Part shown: positions 52,090 to 61,681 of the stretch, piece by piece
Layout of the letters: each line of letters opens with the position of its first letter
Numbering within the stretch: the first letter of the stretch is position 1
DNA from: an uncultured Microbulbifer sp.
GTDB lineage: Bacteria; Pseudomonadota; Gammaproteobacteria; Pseudomonadales; Cellvibrionaceae
Reading direction: 5' to 3'
Length of the DNA stretch: 64,000 bases
Assembly (NCBI RefSeq): GCF_947504145.1
Contig: NZ_CANNGQ010000002.1
Coordinates: 868,001 to 932,000, forward strand
Program-made: the position numbers and the translations under genes
The notes under the pieces: generated by a model
What the model was told of the DNA's origin: nothing
Seen by the model: the letters and a program-made list of their open reading frames with translations, nothing else
Databases searched by the model: none

Positions 52090-52446
52090 TCAGGGCCAGC
52101 CGCTGGGCTGCCAGTCGCCGCTGGTCTCGATCAGGAGGTCACCGTTGAAATACACGGTAAGGCGCTTCTGAGATTCCTCACCCTTGGGGGAGCGGATGCG
52201 GTTGATGTAGTCCCAGCGGTTGGGGTTGAAGGTGTCTTCCAGCAGTGGCGTGCCCAGCACAAAGCGCACCTGGCGACGGGTCATACCGGGCTTCAGCTGA
52301 TCCACCATTTCCTGGGTGACGATGTTGCCCTGCTGTACCTGGATGCGGTGAACACCAGGGAACTTGAACAGGCTACAGGCTGTAGCAACGCTACACAGTG
52401 CGGTGATCAGTAGAATTCGTACAACTGATGGCATTGAATGCTCCAT
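52090..52446 (-). CDS. bamE: outer-membrane assembly lipoprotein BamE (SmpA/OmlA)
   Basis: 118 residues. Lipoprotein signal with the lipobox ATAC (Cys about residue 23). The SmpA/OmlA fold is seen in HRIQVQQGNIVTQEMVDQLKPGMTRRQVRFVLGTPLLEDTFNPNRWDYINRI and a C-terminal strand (LTVYFNGDLLIETSG). BamE supports the BAM complex in folding barrel proteins, relevant to the many TonB receptors nearby. It is divergent from fur and convergent with rnfH, as in Pseudomonas. Confidence 0.95.
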   Translation of the reverse strand: MEHSMPSVVRILLITALCSVATACSLFKFPGVHRIQVQQGNIVTQEMVDQLKPGMTRRQVRFVLGTPLLEDTFNPNRWDYINRIRSPKGEESQKRLTVYFNGDLLIETSGDWQPSGWP

Positions 52447-52780
52447 CTGAATTTTTATTGGGTTCCGTTTCTCGGGGCGAGGCCCGAGCCGCCTGAGCTA
52501 CACCATAGACGCTCCGGCGAACGACTGATAGTCGTCAAATTGCCGAGATAGTTCCCTGATGCCGTGCAAAAGCCGGTAATGTGCGCGGAAAGCGGGGCCA
52601 AGTTGGCCAATGGTGAGTGTTTGCTCACCGGGGAGCCACCGGCTATTAGACTGATTGCCCGGTTGGGGTTCCGCTACCTTTGCTGGGCGTGGATAATACC
52701 CGAACTGCGCGCCCGCCAACAGGCGCTGCGCCGATTACAATATCGCGATTACGAGCACACACACCCGGAAATTATTACTC
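52447..52780. other. intergenic region between divergent bamE and fur
   Basis: 334 bases without a supported gene. A possible fur -10 (GATAAT, 52692-52697) lies about 85 bases before the fur start but lacks a convincing -35. No Fur box or inverted repeat was recognised. Short frames on both strands overlap each other and lack ribosome sites. Confidence 0.5.
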
Positions 52781-53191
52781 ATGTCGAACGAAAACCAGGA
52801 ACTGCGTAAAGCGGGCCTCAAAGTCACTCTGCCGCGAGTGAAAATTCTCCAGTTGCTGGAAAGTGCCAGTGAACAGCACCTTAGTGCAGAAGATGTGTAC
52901 AAAATGCTGCTGGACGCCGGGGAAGATGTGGGGCTGGCCACGGTTTACCGGGTGCTGACCCAGTTTGAAAGCGCCGGCCTGGTGATTCGCCACAACTTTG
53001 ACGGCGGCCATTCCGTGTTCGAACTGGATCGCGGCGATCACCACGACCACATGGTGTGTACCGACTCCGGCCAGGTGATCGAATTCCACAATGAGCAGAT
53101 CGAAGAGCTGCAGCAGCAGATTGCGGAAGAGCACGGTTACGAGCTGACCGGCCACAGCCTGGTGCTGTACGTAAAGAAAAAGGAAGGCTGA
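52781..53191 (+). CDS. fur: ferric uptake regulator
   Basis: 136 residues. DNA-binding winged helix (about 1-82, with DVYKMLLDAGEDVGLATVYRVLTQFESAGLV), then the metal-binding dimer domain with GGHSVFELDRGDHHDHMVCTDSGQVIEF. The first Cys of the usual CxxC is present and the second is Ser, as in Pseudomonas Fur. It represses iron-uptake genes with Fe(II). The receptor at 24479 has a Fur-like box. Followed by a strong terminator. Confidence 0.96.
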   Translation: MSNENQELRKAGLKVTLPRVKILQLLESASEQHLSAEDVYKMLLDAGEDVGLATVYRVLTQFESAGLVIRHNFDGGHSVFELDRGDHHDHMVCTDSGQVIEFHNEQIEELQQQIAEEHGYELTGHSLVLYVKKKEG

Positions 53192-53213
53192 GGCTCACCG
53201 TCTCATCCTGAAT

Positions 53214-53243
53214 AAAAAAGGGGAGCTGCGGCTCCCCTTTTTT
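53214..53243. terminator. bidirectional terminator after fur
   Basis: Arms GGGGAGC (53220-53226) and GCTCCCC (53231-53237) around TGCG, flanked by AAAAAA and TTTTTT. It serves fur and the convergent acyltransferase gene. Confidence 0.94.
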
Positions 53244-53258
53244 ATTTGCCCGGATCAG

Positions 53259-53852
53259 TCACACCGGGGGGGTATAGTCATCGGGGTGCTTGCCGACCTT
53301 GGTGGCGTAGAAGGCGCCGAAGCGTGCCAGCTCTTTGGCCAGGCTTTCACCCATTTCCATCACTGGCCCCAGTCCCGCCTCTTTTCGGGGGAAGTCAACG
53401 AAGCCGCAAACCACCGGTACCGCTGCGCCGCGCGCGATGTGGTAGAAGCCGGTTTTCCAGCGCTCAGATTTGCCGCGGGTCCCTTCCGGCGGTACAGCGA
53501 TCACTAGCTCGTCACGTGACTTGTACTGGTTGACGGTGCCTTCGACCAGGTTGTTGGCCTTGCTGCGATCGACAGCGATGCCGCCGAACCAGCGCATGGT
53601 GCCGCCCAGAGGAAACTGGAACAGTTTGTCTTTGCCCATCCACTGCGGGTTCACCTTCAGCTTGAGCGCCGCGAGGATGAAGAAGTACCCATCCCAGTTG
53701 GAAGTGTGAGGGGCGGCGAGCAACACGTATTTTTTGAGTTTCAGCGCGCGCTCGTCGGCCACGACTTTCCAGCCGTGCAGCTTCAGCAGCAGGCGTGCCA
53801 GCAGGCGCAGGCAGGGTGTCAGGATGGGAGTGTTGAAAATGGTTATCTGCAT
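53259..53852 (-). CDS. 1-acyl-sn-glycerol-3-phosphate acyltransferase-like protein
   Basis: 197 residues from ATG 53852; upstream frames are basic and lack similarity. PlsC-type motifs: HTSNWD (HX4D catalytic motif), GKDKLFQFPLGGTMRWFGGIAVDR, and VPPEGTRGKSERWKTGFYHIA. It may transfer acyl chains to lysophospholipid or a related acceptor in the inner membrane. The ribosome site is weak, so the start has some doubt. It is convergent with fur and lies upstream of recN's end on the same strand. Confidence 0.85.
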   Translation of the reverse strand: MQITIFNTPILTPCLRLLARLLLKLHGWKVVADERALKLKKYVLLAAPHTSNWDGYFFILAALKLKVNPQWMGKDKLFQFPLGGTMRWFGGIAVDRSKANNLVEGTVNQYKSRDELVIAVPPEGTRGKSERWKTGFYHIARGAAVPVVCGFVDFPRKEAGLGPVMEMGESLAKELARFGAFYATKVGKHPDDYTPPV

Positions 53853-54049
53853 GGTATGACCGAGTTCTTTGCCCGTCAGTGTAGTTGTTGGATCCCCGAT
53901 TGGGCTTGAATGAGGGCGCGGCAGTATAAAGTGAATTAAGTGCCGCTTTCGGTCAATTTCGGCCCTGGCGGATCGCCGGGGCCGATTATCCTGGACTGGT
54001 GGGTTCTGGTTTTTGGCTGGGCGGCCTTTGTTCAGGCGCATGTGCGGCG

Positions 54050-55702
54050 TCAGGCGCGGCTCAGCATTTCCTGCGCGTGTGCGATGGATTGGGTGGTGGC
54101 TTCCCCGCCCAGCATGCGTGCGATTTCGGTACTGCGTTCCACATCCTTCAGTTCCCGCAGAGCGACAAAGGCCGCGGCACCATCACTGTGTTTTTCCACC
54201 AGGTACTGGCGGTGGGCACGGGCGGCCACTTGCGCCAGGTGGGTAACGCAGATCACCTGGCCGCCTTCGCCCAGTTGGCGCAGCAGTTTGCCGACAACAT
54301 CGCCGGTGGCGCCGCCGATACCCACATCCACCTCGTCAAACACCAGGGTGGGGGTGCGCGAGGTCTGTGCGGTAATCACCTGGATTGCCAGGCTGACCCG
54401 TGACAGTTCGCCACCGGAGGCGATTTTACCCAGGGGCCGGGCGGGCTGGCCGGGGTTGGTGGAAATCAGGATTTCCACTTCTTCGAGGCCGGTAGCGGTG
54501 GGCTTGTCCAGCTCGCTCAGCGCCAGTTCGATGCGGGCGTGGGGCATGGCGAGATCGGCCAGCTGATCATTGACGGCCTTGGCGAGTTTTACCGCGGCCG
54601 TGCCGCGCAGCTTGCTGAGCCTGGTCGCGCTGCCGCGGAACTTCTGTTCCAGTGTTTCGCATTCGCTGGCCAGCTTATCCAGCGCGTCCGGTGCACCGAT
54701 TTCTTCCAGTTCCTGCTGCCACTGCTGGTGCAGTTCTGCCAGCTGGTCCGGCTGTACCCGGTGCTTGCGGGCCAGGGAGTAGATTGCCGAGAGGCGCTCC
54801 TCCACTTCCGCGAGGCGCTCCGGGTCCATTTCGAAGCGGTCGATATGCCGAGACAGGGTGCTGCCGGCCTCATCGATCTGGATGCGCGCGCTGTCGAGCA
54901 TCTGCGCCACTTCCGCCAGCGCCGGGCTCTGTTCCGGCATGGCGCCTACAAGCTGCATTGCCCGGTGCAATTGCTCGGCGATATCGCCCTCACCGCCGTT
55001 CAGCAGGGCGGCCAGCTGGTAGCTGCCATTGAGGATGTCGCCGGCGTTGGCCAGCTGGCGCTGTTCGCTTTCCAGGTCTTCCAGTTCGAGGGGCTTGAGG
55101 CCCAGCTGTTCCAGTTCTTCCAGCTGGTACTCCAGCAAATCCCGGCGAGCCTGGGTTTCCTCGGCGCTGTCGGCGAGCTTGCGGTAGCGGCGGTACTGGT
55201 CCTGCCAGGTCTTGTAGTGAATACGCACTTCGGCGCTCTGCGCCTCGGCGTGGGCGTACTCATCCAGCAGGCGGCGGTGGGTGTCTTTCTTGAGCAGGGA
55301 TTGGTGTTCGTGCTGGCTGTGGATATCAATCAGCTGCTCGCCGAGGGTGCGCAGCTGCATCAGGGTCACCGGCTGGCCGTTGATATAGGCCCGGGAGCGG
55401 CCGTCGGCACTGATGGTACGGCGCAGGATTACCTCGCGGCCGGCATCCATCTCCTGCTCTTCCAGCCAGGCGCGGGCTTCCTGGTGGTTGCTGATATCGA
55501 AGGTGGCGTGAATGTCGGCTCGTTTGGCGCCGGCGCGCACCAGCTCGCCATTGCCGCGGTCGCCCAGGGCGAGCCCTAGGGCATCCAGGGTGATGGACTT
55601 GCCCGCGCCGGTCTCGCCGGTGAGGGTGCTGGTGCCTGGTCCGAATTCCAGCTCCAGCTGGTCGACCAGGGTGAATTGGCTGATAGACAGGTGCAGCAAC
55701 AT
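54050..55702 (-). CDS. recN: DNA repair protein RecN
   Basis: 550 residues, SMC-like. Walker A GETGAGKS at about 30-37, coiled-coil arms between about 150 and 370 (long Glu/Gln/Leu helices such as LLEYQLEELEQL), the ABC signature KIASGGELSRVSLAIQVI and Walker B TLVFDEVDVGIGG. It is an SOS-induced ATPase acting at double-strand breaks. A LexA-like box lies 28-43 bases upstream of the start codon. Divergent from grpE. Confidence 0.96.
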   Translation of the reverse strand: MLLHLSISQFTLVDQLELEFGPGTSTLTGETGAGKSITLDALGLALGDRGNGELVRAGAKRADIHATFDISNHQEARAWLEEQEMDAGREVILRRTISADGRSRAYINGQPVTLMQLRTLGEQLIDIHSQHEHQSLLKKDTHRRLLDEYAHAEAQSAEVRIHYKTWQDQYRRYRKLADSAEETQARRDLLEYQLEELEQLGLKPLELEDLESEQRQLANAGDILNGSYQLAALLNGGEGDIAEQLHRAMQLVGAMPEQSPALAEVAQMLDSARIQIDEAGSTLSRHIDRFEMDPERLAEVEERLSAIYSLARKHRVQPDQLAELHQQWQQELEEIGAPDALDKLASECETLEQKFRGSATRLSKLRGTAAVKLAKAVNDQLADLAMPHARIELALSELDKPTATGLEEVEILISTNPGQPARPLGKIASGGELSRVSLAIQVITAQTSRTPTLVFDEVDVGIGGATGDVVGKLLRQLGEGGQVICVTHLAQVAARAHRQYLVEKHSDGAAAFVALRELKDVERSTEIARMLGGEATTQSIAHAQEMLSRA

Positions 55703-55729
55703 GAGATTATTTTCGTGGCTATCCGAATA

Positions 55730-55745
55730 GTGGTTGTTTATACAG
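55730..55745 (-). promoter_or_regulatory. LexA-like box of recN
   Basis: On the minus strand CTGTATAAACAACCAC, preceded by TA. The left half-site CTGTATA is perfect and the right half is degenerate, closely resembling the E. coli recN operator layout. It lies 28-43 bases before the recN start codon. Confidence 0.65.
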
Positions 55746-55870
55746 TATATCGCCGCGTCCTTTCAATCACCCCGGGCGCTGAATGTGCACGAATCGCCCC
55801 TCGCGGTCGTGTTGGGCCCACACTACCCTGTCGATTGCATCAGCCGCCTGCACCCGCCGCCATGCGGCCT

Positions 55871-55899
55871 CTTGAAGTGACTGGCGCAGCCCCCATATA
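55871..55899 (+). promoter_or_regulatory. sigma-32 heat-shock promoter of grpE
   Basis: CTTGAAG, 13 bp, CCCCATATA: nearly the consensus of the heat-shock sigma factor (CTTGAAA, 13-15 bp, CCCCATNT). It lies about 115 bases upstream of the grpE start, within the 311-base region shared with recN. Confidence 0.88.
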
Positions 55900-56013
55900 G
55901 CCCTGCATCCCCCGGCGACTGTACCGGCCGCCCCGGGGAACTTTGTTTCAACATTGTTTCAATATCGATTTGACCAATTGGCAGTAGACCGACGGACACA
56001 GACGGAGAAAGCA

Positions 56014-56628
56014 GTGGCCAAAGAGCGCAGCGAAGACGAACAGATTGAGAGCGGCGAACCAGGGGCTGAGCCCACCGCCGAGGTGGAAAACCCGAATGCC
56101 GACGAGCAGCACGCCGCCGAAGAGGCGCTGGCCGAAGAGCTGGCGGCAGATGCTGGCGAAAGTGCACAGGAGGAAGAAATCGCCTCCCTGCACCAGCAGT
56201 TGGCGGACCACAAAGACATGGTGCTGCGCGCCCAGGCCGAGGTGCAGAACGCCCGCCGTCGCGCCCAGCAGGATGTTGAGAAGGCACACAAGTTTGGCGT
56301 AGAAAAGCTGATTAAAGAGCTGTTGCCGGTAGTGGATAACCTCGAGCGCGCACTGTCTACCATCGACAGCGAAGACGAAGCGCAGAAGGCCGTGATAGAA
56401 GGCATCGAGCTGACCCAAAAGTCGTTTATCGACACCTTGAGCAAGTCTGGGGTGGAAGTGATCGATCCGGCCGGCGAGCCCTTCGATCCGGAGCTGCACC
56501 AGGCCATGACCCAGGTGCCGAACGGCGATGTGGAGCCAAATACCGTGCTGGACGTGTTCCAGAAGGGCTACCGCCTGCACGGCCGCCTGGTGCGTCCGGC
56601 GATGGTCGTTGTCAGCAAGGCGCCATAA
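56014..56628 (+). CDS. grpE: nucleotide exchange factor GrpE
   Basis: 204 residues from GTG 56014 (GGAG seven bases upstream); an upstream ATG lacks a ribosome site and would add unrelated residues. An acidic N-terminal tail is followed by the long coiled-coil dimer helix (about 55-115) and the beta-domain with DPAGEPFDPELHQAMTQVPNGDVEPNTVLDVFQKGYRLHGRLVRPAMV. It releases ADP from DnaK. A sigma-32 promoter lies upstream and another precedes dnaK, so the three chaperone genes are heat-inducible. Confidence 0.95.
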   Translation: MAKERSEDEQIESGEPGAEPTAEVENPNADEQHAAEEALAEELAADAGESAQEEEIASLHQQLADHKDMVLRAQAEVQNARRRAQQDVEKAHKFGVEKLIKELLPVVDNLERALSTIDSEDEAQKAVIEGIELTQKSFIDTLSKSGVEVIDPAGEPFDPELHQAMTQVPNGDVEPNTVLDVFQKGYRLHGRLVRPAMVVVSKAP

Positions 56629-56692
56629 GGCCTCGCAAGACATACGCGAAACCCTGACTACAAACCTGACCACAAAACCCTGCAGTACCGCC

Positions 56693-56720
56693 CTTGAAAT
56701 GTGACAGGCGGCACCAATAT
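56693..56720 (+). promoter_or_regulatory. sigma-32 heat-shock promoter of dnaK
   Basis: CTTGAAA (56693-56699) then 12 bp and CACCAATAT (56712-56720). The -35 is perfect and the -10 is a partial match of CCCCATNT. It lies about 90 bases upstream of dnaK, between grpE and dnaK. Confidence 0.8.
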
Positions 56721-56807
56721 AAGCAGGCAACCGAATTAAACCGCGCAGCGCCAGGCCCGACAACAGGTTCAGAGCCGGCGCGCGCCGCAAAGTGAGGAAT
56801 CAGATCC

Positions 56808-58742
56808 ATGGGAAAAATCATCGGCATCGACCTGGGTACCACCAACAGCTGTGTGGCGGTACTGGACGGCGACAAGGCCCGCGTTATTGAAAACGCCGAA
56901 GGCGATCGCACCACCCCGTCTATCGTTGCGTTTACCGACGACAACGAAGTACTGGTGGGCCAGTCTGCCAAGCGCCAGTCTGTCACCAACCCGACCAATA
57001 CCCTGTACGCGGTAAAGCGTCTGATCGGTCGCAAGTTCAAAGACGACGTTGTGCAGAAAGACATCAAAATGGTGCCTTACTCCATCGTTGAAGCCGAGAA
57101 CGGCGACGCCTGGGTAGAAGTGAAGGGCGATAAGAAAGCACCGCCGCAGATCTCTGCCGAAGTGCTGAAGAAAATGAAGAAAACCGCGGAAGACTTCCTC
57201 GGTGAGAAAGTAGACGCCGCGGTTATCACCGTGCCGGCCTACTTCAACGATTCTCAGCGTCAGGCCACCAAAGACGCCGGCCGCATTGCCGGTCTGGACG
57301 TGAAGCGCATCATCAACGAGCCGACCGCGGCTGCACTGGCCTACGGCATGGACAAAGCCGGTGGCGATCGCACCATCGCGGTTTACGACCTGGGTGGCGG
57401 TACCTTCGATATCTCCATCATCGAAATTGCTGACGTCGACGGCGAGAAGCAGTTTGAAGTGCTGTCCACCAATGGTGACACCTTCCTCGGTGGTGAAGAC
57501 TTCGACCTGCGCCTGATCGATTACCTGGCCGAGCAGTTTAAGAAAGAGCAGGGCATCGACCTGAAGGGCGATCCCCTGGCCATGCAGCGCCTGAAAGAAG
57601 CTGCGGAAAAAGCCAAGATCGAGCTGTCCTCCAGCCAGCAGACCGAAGTGAACCTGCCGTACATCACCGCAGACGCCACCGGTCCGAAGCATTTGGTGGT
57701 CAAGCTGACCCGCGCCAAGCTGGAAAGCCTGGTGGAAGAGCTGGTTACCCGCTCCCTGGAGCCGGTAAAAACCGCACTGGCGGACGCCGATCTGTCTGCA
57801 TCCGGCATCGACGAAGTGATCCTGGTGGGCGGTCAGACCCGCATGCCGCTGGTGCAGTCCAAGGTCACCGAGTTCTTCGGTAAAGAGCCGCGCAAAGACG
57901 TGAACCCGGACGAAGCGGTTGCCGTGGGTGCGGCGATTCAGGGTGCGGTACTGGGCGGCGACGTGAAAGACGTACTGCTGCTGGACGTAACCCCGCTGAC
58001 CCTGGGTATCGAAACCATGGGTGGCGTGGCCACAGCGCTGATCGACAAGAACACCACTATTCCGACCAAAAAGTCGCAGACATTTTCTACTGCCGACGAT
58101 AACCAGAGTGCCGTGACCATTCATGTGGTGCAGGGCGAGCGCAAGCAGGCGGCGCAGAACAAGTCCCTGGGCCGTTTTGACCTGGCCGACATTCCGCCGG
58201 CGCCGCGCGGCATGCCGCAGATCGAAGTGACCTTCGATATTGATGCCAACGGCATCCTGCACGTACACGCGAAAGACAAAGCGACTGGCAAAGAGCAGTC
58301 CATCGTGATCAAGGCCTCTTCCGGTCTGTCCGATGAAGAGATTGATCAAATGGTGCAGGACGCCGAGGCCAATGCCGAAGCGGACAAGCAGTTCGAGGAG
58401 CTGGTGACTACCCGCAACACCCTCGACGGCCTGATCTCTGCCACCAAGAAAACCCTGGAAGAAGCCGGTGACAAGGCGACTGCGGAAGAGAAAGCCGCAA
58501 TCGACGCCGCACTGGCCGAAGCCGAGGAAGCGGTAAAAGGCAACGACAAGGCGGCCATGGAAGCGGCCACCACCAAGCTCACCGAAGCCTCTGGCCCGGT
58601 AGCCCAGAAAATGTACGCTGAGCAGGCGCAAGCCGGTGAAGCGGCCGCGGAACAGGCCGAGCAGGCCCAGTCTTCCGGCGGTGATGACGCAGTGGACGCT
58701 GAGTTCGAAGAAGTCAAAGACGACAAGAAAGAAGACAAGTAA
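56808..58742 (+). CDS. dnaK: molecular chaperone DnaK (Hsp70)
   Basis: 644 residues. N-terminal ATPase with [16 protein letters not shown], the Thr and Gly loops [17 protein letters not shown] and [13 protein letters not shown]. The interdomain linker is [20 protein letters not shown], followed by the beta-sandwich substrate domain, then the helical lid and an EEV-D-like acidic tail ([13 protein letters not shown]). It folds client proteins with DnaJ and GrpE. Length as in E. coli (638). Transcribed from its own sigma-32 promoter and possibly from the grpE promoter. Confidence 0.98.
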   Translation: MGKIIGIDLGTTNSCVAVLDGDKARVIENAEGDRTTPSIVAFTDDNEVLVGQSAKRQSVTNPTNTLYAVKRLIGRKFKDDVVQKDIKMVPYSIVEAENGDAWVEVKGDKKAPPQISAEVLKKMKKTAEDFLGEKVDAAVITVPAYFNDSQRQATKDAGRIAGLDVKRIINEPTAAALAYGMDKAGGDRTIAVYDLGGGTFDISIIEIADVDGEKQFEVLSTNGDTFLGGEDFDLRLIDYLAEQFKKEQGIDLKGDPLAMQRLKEAAEKAKIELSSSQQTEVNLPYITADATGPKHLVVKLTRAKLESLVEELVTRSLEPVKTALADADLSASGIDEVILVGGQTRMPLVQSKVTEFFGKEPRKDVNPDEAVAVGAAIQGAVLGGDVKDVLLLDVTPLTLGIETMGGVATALIDKNTTIPTKKSQTFSTADDNQSAVTIHVVQGERKQAAQNKSLGRFDLADIPPAPRGMPQIEVTFDIDANGILHVHAKDKATGKEQSIVIKASSGLSDEEIDQMVQDAEANAEADKQFEELVTTRNTLDGLISATKKTLEEAGDKATAEEKAAIDAALAEAEEAVKGNDKAAMEAATTKLTEASGPVAQKMYAEQAQAGEAAAEQAEQAQSSGGDDAVDAEFEEVKDDKKEDK

Positions 58743-58786
58743 CTGATTCCTCGTATCACTACTTGCCTCAGCCCCAACACCTAGGC

Positions 58787-58854
58787 GCCAGCAGGGCTGG
58801 CTCCTGCGGGGCAAAATAAAAAGGCGCGGAGGCTCTAAACGGCTTTCGCGCCTT
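58787..58854 (+). other. two hairpins between dnaK and dnaJ
   Basis: GCCAGC/GCTGGC (58787-58801, three-base loop) and AAGGCGCG/CGCGCCTT (58821-58854, longer loop). No T-run follows either. They may be processing sites or attenuators setting the dnaK:dnaJ ratio. Confidence 0.5.
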
Positions 58855-58882
58855 CTGCAGTTTAAAAAGAACACACAGAGCT

Positions 58883-60007
58883 ATGTCCAAACGCGATTAC
58901 TACGAAGTCCTCGGTGTCAGCAAAGGCGCGGACGATAAAGAGCTGAAAAAAGCTTACCGCCGGGTGGCGATGAAATTTCACCCGGACCGCAACCCCGACG
59001 ATAAAGAGGCGGAGAACAAGTTCAAGGAAGCCAATGAGGCTTACGAAGTACTTTCCGACCCCCAGAAAAAAGCCGCTTATGATCAGTTCGGACACGCCGG
59101 TGTAGACGGTCAGGCGGGCGGCGCCGGTGCCGGCGGTTTCGGTGGCTTCTCCGATATCTTCGGTGACGTGTTTGGCGATATCTTTGGCGGCGCTGCCGGT
59201 GGCGGTCGTCGCGGCCCCCAGCGCGGCTCCGACCTGCGTTACGACCTGGATCTGGATCTGGAAGACGCGGTGCGAGGCACCACCGTCAAAATCAAGGTGC
59301 CGACCCTGGCCAACTGCGGCACCTGTCACGGCTCCGGCGCCAAGGCCGGCTCCCAGCCGCAAACCTGCGGTACCTGTGGTGGTGCCGGTCAGGTGCGGAT
59401 GCAGCAGGGCTTTTTCTCCGTCCAGCAGACCTGCCCCAATTGCCGCGGTCGCGGCTCCGTGATCAGCGATCCCTGTGGCAGCTGCCATGGTCGCGGTCGC
59501 GTTGAAGAAACCAAAACCCTGTCGGTGAAGGTGCCCCCGGGTGTGGATACCGGTGACCGCATCCGCCTCGCGGGCGAGGGTGAAGCGGGCCCGGATGGTG
59601 GCCCTGCGGGAGACCTGTATGTTCAGGTCATGGTGCGCGAACACGAGTTGTTCCAGCGCGATGGCAAGAACCTCTACTGCGAAGTGCCGATCAGCTTCGT
59701 CACCGCGGCCATTGGTGGCGAGATGGAAGTGCCGACCCTGGAAGGCAAGGTCAAACTGAAAATCCCGGCAGAGAGCCAGACTGGCAAGCTGTTCCGCCTG
59801 CGCGGCAAGGGTGTAACCCCGGTGCGCGGCGGCGCCCCTGGTGACCTGCTGTGCCGCGTGGTGGTGGAAACTCCGGTCAACCTGAGCGCCAAGCAGAAAG
59901 AGCTGCTGGAAGAGTTTTCCAATACGCTCAGCGAAAAGAAAAACTCACCCCGTCAGACCGGCTGGTTTGAGGGTGTGAAGAACTTCTTTGGCGATATGAA
60001 GCTGTAA
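58883..60007 (+). CDS. dnaJ: co-chaperone DnaJ (Hsp40)
   Basis: 374 residues. J domain (about 1-70) with [36 protein letters not shown] including the HPD motif, then a Gly/Phe-rich region (about 75-115). Four CXXCXGXG zinc repeats follow ([32 protein letters not shown]), then the C-terminal substrate domains. It delivers unfolded proteins to DnaK and stimulates its ATPase. It is third in the grpE-dnaK-dnaJ order. Confidence 0.98.
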   Translation: MSKRDYYEVLGVSKGADDKELKKAYRRVAMKFHPDRNPDDKEAENKFKEANEAYEVLSDPQKKAAYDQFGHAGVDGQAGGAGAGGFGGFSDIFGDVFGDIFGGAAGGGRRGPQRGSDLRYDLDLDLEDAVRGTTVKIKVPTLANCGTCHGSGAKAGSQPQTCGTCGGAGQVRMQQGFFSVQQTCPNCRGRGSVISDPCGSCHGRGRVEETKTLSVKVPPGVDTGDRIRLAGEGEAGPDGGPAGDLYVQVMVREHELFQRDGKNLYCEVPISFVTAAIGGEMEVPTLEGKVKLKIPAESQTGKLFRLRGKGVTPVRGGAPGDLLCRVVVETPVNLSAKQKELLEEFSNTLSEKKNSPRQTGWFEGVKNFFGDMKL

Positions 60008-60037
60008 GTTGCATTAAATCGAGCAATGAACAGGCAT

Positions 60038-60069
60038 AAAAAAACCCGGCAAATTTGCCGGGTTTTTTT
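60038..60069. terminator. bidirectional terminator between dnaJ and ispB
   Basis: The perfect palindrome CCCGGCAAATTTGCCGGG (60045-60062) is flanked by seven A and seven T, so it stops both converging transcripts. Confidence 0.95.
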
Positions 60070-60082
60070 ATTGTGGGCAGTG

Positions 60083-61045
60083 TCAGACTGTTCTTTCGAT
60101 GGCAAAGCTGGCCAGCTGCTTCAGGGCAGTCTTGTGTTCGCCCTCTGCCAGAAACTCCAGCTTTTCCATGGCCAGCTCCACCTCGGCGCGGGCGCGCTCG
60201 AAGGTGTAGTCCAGGGCGCCGCAGGCATCGATGGCGGCGACGATCTGTTCCAGTTTGTCGGCACTTTTCTGCTCGATGGCTTCTTTCACCAGCGCCACCT
60301 GTTCGGGGGTGCCGTTGGCCATGGCGTAAATCAGCGGCAGGGTGGGTTTGCCCTCGGCGAGATCGTCGCCCACGTTCTTGCCCAGCTCCTCGGAATTGCC
60401 CCGGTAGTCGAGGGCATCGTCCACCAGCTGGAAGGCAGAGCCAAGATGGCGACCGTACAGCTTGAGCGAGTGGCGCTCTTCCGCGTTGCAGCCGGCGAGG
60501 ACGGCTGCAGTTTCACAGGCGGCCTCAAACAGGGCGCCGGTCTTCTTGTGGATCACGTTGAGGTAGTTGGCCTCAGTGACCGCAGGATCGCCGGCATTCA
60601 CCAGTTGCTGCACCTCGCCCTCAGCGATGGTGTTGGTGGTGTCCGAGAGGATCGACATGATGTCCATATCCTTCAGGGCAACCATCATCTGGAAGGCGCG
60701 GGAGTAGAGGAAGTCTCCCACGAGCACCGCCGGCGCATTGCCCCACTGGGCATTGGCGGTCAGGCGGCCGCGGCGCATGTCTGAGGTGTCCACCACGTCG
60801 TCGTGGAGCAGGGTGGCGGTGTGGATGAACTCGATGATGGTGGCGAGGCCGATGTGCTCGCTGCCGCTATAGCCAGCGGCGCGACTGCACAGCAGCACCA
60901 GTAGCGGGCGCAGGCGTTTGCCGCCGGCTTCCACCAGGTAGTGGCCGATGTTCTCCACCAGGGGAACGTCGGAGTGCAGTTGATCGAGAATATGCTGGTT
61001 GACGGCGGCGAAGTCGTCCGCGGCTACCTGATGAAAGGGCAACAT
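60083..61045 (-). CDS. ispB: all-trans octaprenyl diphosphate synthase (polyprenyl synthetase)
   Basis: 320 residues of the trans-isoprenyl diphosphate synthase family. First Asp-rich motif LLHDDVVDTSDMRRGRLTANAQWGN, second AFQLVDDALDYRGNSEELGKNVGDDLAEGKPTLPLIYA. It elongates FPP with IPP to make the ubiquinone side chain. Location opposite rplU-rpmA is the conserved gammaproteobacterial arrangement. The exact chain length is not determined from sequence. Confidence 0.95.
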   Translation of the reverse strand: MLPFHQVAADDFAAVNQHILDQLHSDVPLVENIGHYLVEAGGKRLRPLLVLLCSRAAGYSGSEHIGLATIIEFIHTATLLHDDVVDTSDMRRGRLTANAQWGNAPAVLVGDFLYSRAFQMMVALKDMDIMSILSDTTNTIAEGEVQQLVNAGDPAVTEANYLNVIHKKTGALFEAACETAAVLAGCNAEERHSLKLYGRHLGSAFQLVDDALDYRGNSEELGKNVGDDLAEGKPTLPLIYAMANGTPEQVALVKEAIEQKSADKLEQIVAAIDACGALDYTFERARAEVELAMEKLEFLAEGEHKTALKQLASFAIERTV

Positions 61046-61140
61046 GCAGGGTCCTTATACTTCTACTCTATCGGGGTACGGCGGCAAGCCTAGCGGTTTT
61101 GGCCGCGGGCGGAAAGGAAGGCTGTCGGAAAAGTGCACTA

Positions 61141-61169
61141 TTGTATCAATCGTGCGAATTGATTAGAAT
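61141..61169 (+). promoter_or_regulatory. sigma-70 promoter of rplU
   Basis: -35 TTGTAT (61141-61146), exactly 17 bp, -10 TAGAAT (61164-61169). Transcription should begin near 61176, giving a leader of about 160 bases before rplU. The leader contains GGTCAC/GTGACC arms (61268-61293), a possible ribosomal-protein autoregulatory hairpin. Confidence 0.75.
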
Positions 61170-61338
61170 CTGCGCCCCGCTCAATCCGGGCCGTCTTGTG
61201 GCTGCCTCTCGGGTGGGGGAAAGAAGTATCAATCATCAACGGCGCAAGCTCCCAAAATGCTGGCTGACCGGTCACCTCCTTTCGGTTCTGTGACCCTGCC
61301 GCTGCTTCGTGTCGTCCATTTTGTTGGAGCATAGAAAT

Positions 61339-61650
61339 ATGTACGCTGTTATTGAGAGCGGTGGTAAACAGCACCGTGTAGAAGAAGGCGAAGTACTGCG
61401 CCTGGAAAAAATTGAAGTCGCTACTGGCGAATCTGTCGATTTCGACAAGGTTCTGATGGTAGTGAACGGTGACACTATCAACATCGGTGCGCCGGTTGTG
61501 GATGGTGCCAAGGTGACTGCAGAAGTGCTGAGCCACGGCCGCGGCGAGAAGGTGAAAATCATCAAGTTCCGTCGTCGTAAGCACTCCATGAAGCGTCAGG
61601 GCCACCGTCAGTGGTACACCGAAGTCAAAATCACTGGCATCAAAGGCTAA
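61339..61650 (+). CDS. rplU: 50S ribosomal protein L21
   Basis: 103 residues from ATG 61339 ([18 protein letters not shown]), the canonical L21 N-terminus; an upstream in-frame extension is not expected. The end [16 protein letters not shown] is also standard. L21 binds 23S rRNA near L20. It is followed 31 bases later by rpmA, forming the conserved rplU-rpmA operon. Likely start site has a weak ribosome sequence but the N-terminus is unambiguous. Confidence 0.98.
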   Translation: MYAVIESGGKQHRVEEGEVLRLEKIEVATGESVDFDKVLMVVNGDTINIGAPVVDGAKVTAEVLSHGRGEKVKIIKFRRRKHSMKRQGHRQWYTEVKITGIKG

Positions 61651-61681
61651 TCACCAGGTAACAGAAGAGGAGTAACTACTC

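Noticed and set aside
52498..52809. Two opposite short frames in the bamE-fur gap
   Set aside because: They overlap each other and the fur start, and neither has a signal or ribosome site.
56769..58874. A 701-residue frame antisense to dnaK
   Set aside because: A well-known artefact opposite dnaK; the sense strand is unambiguous.
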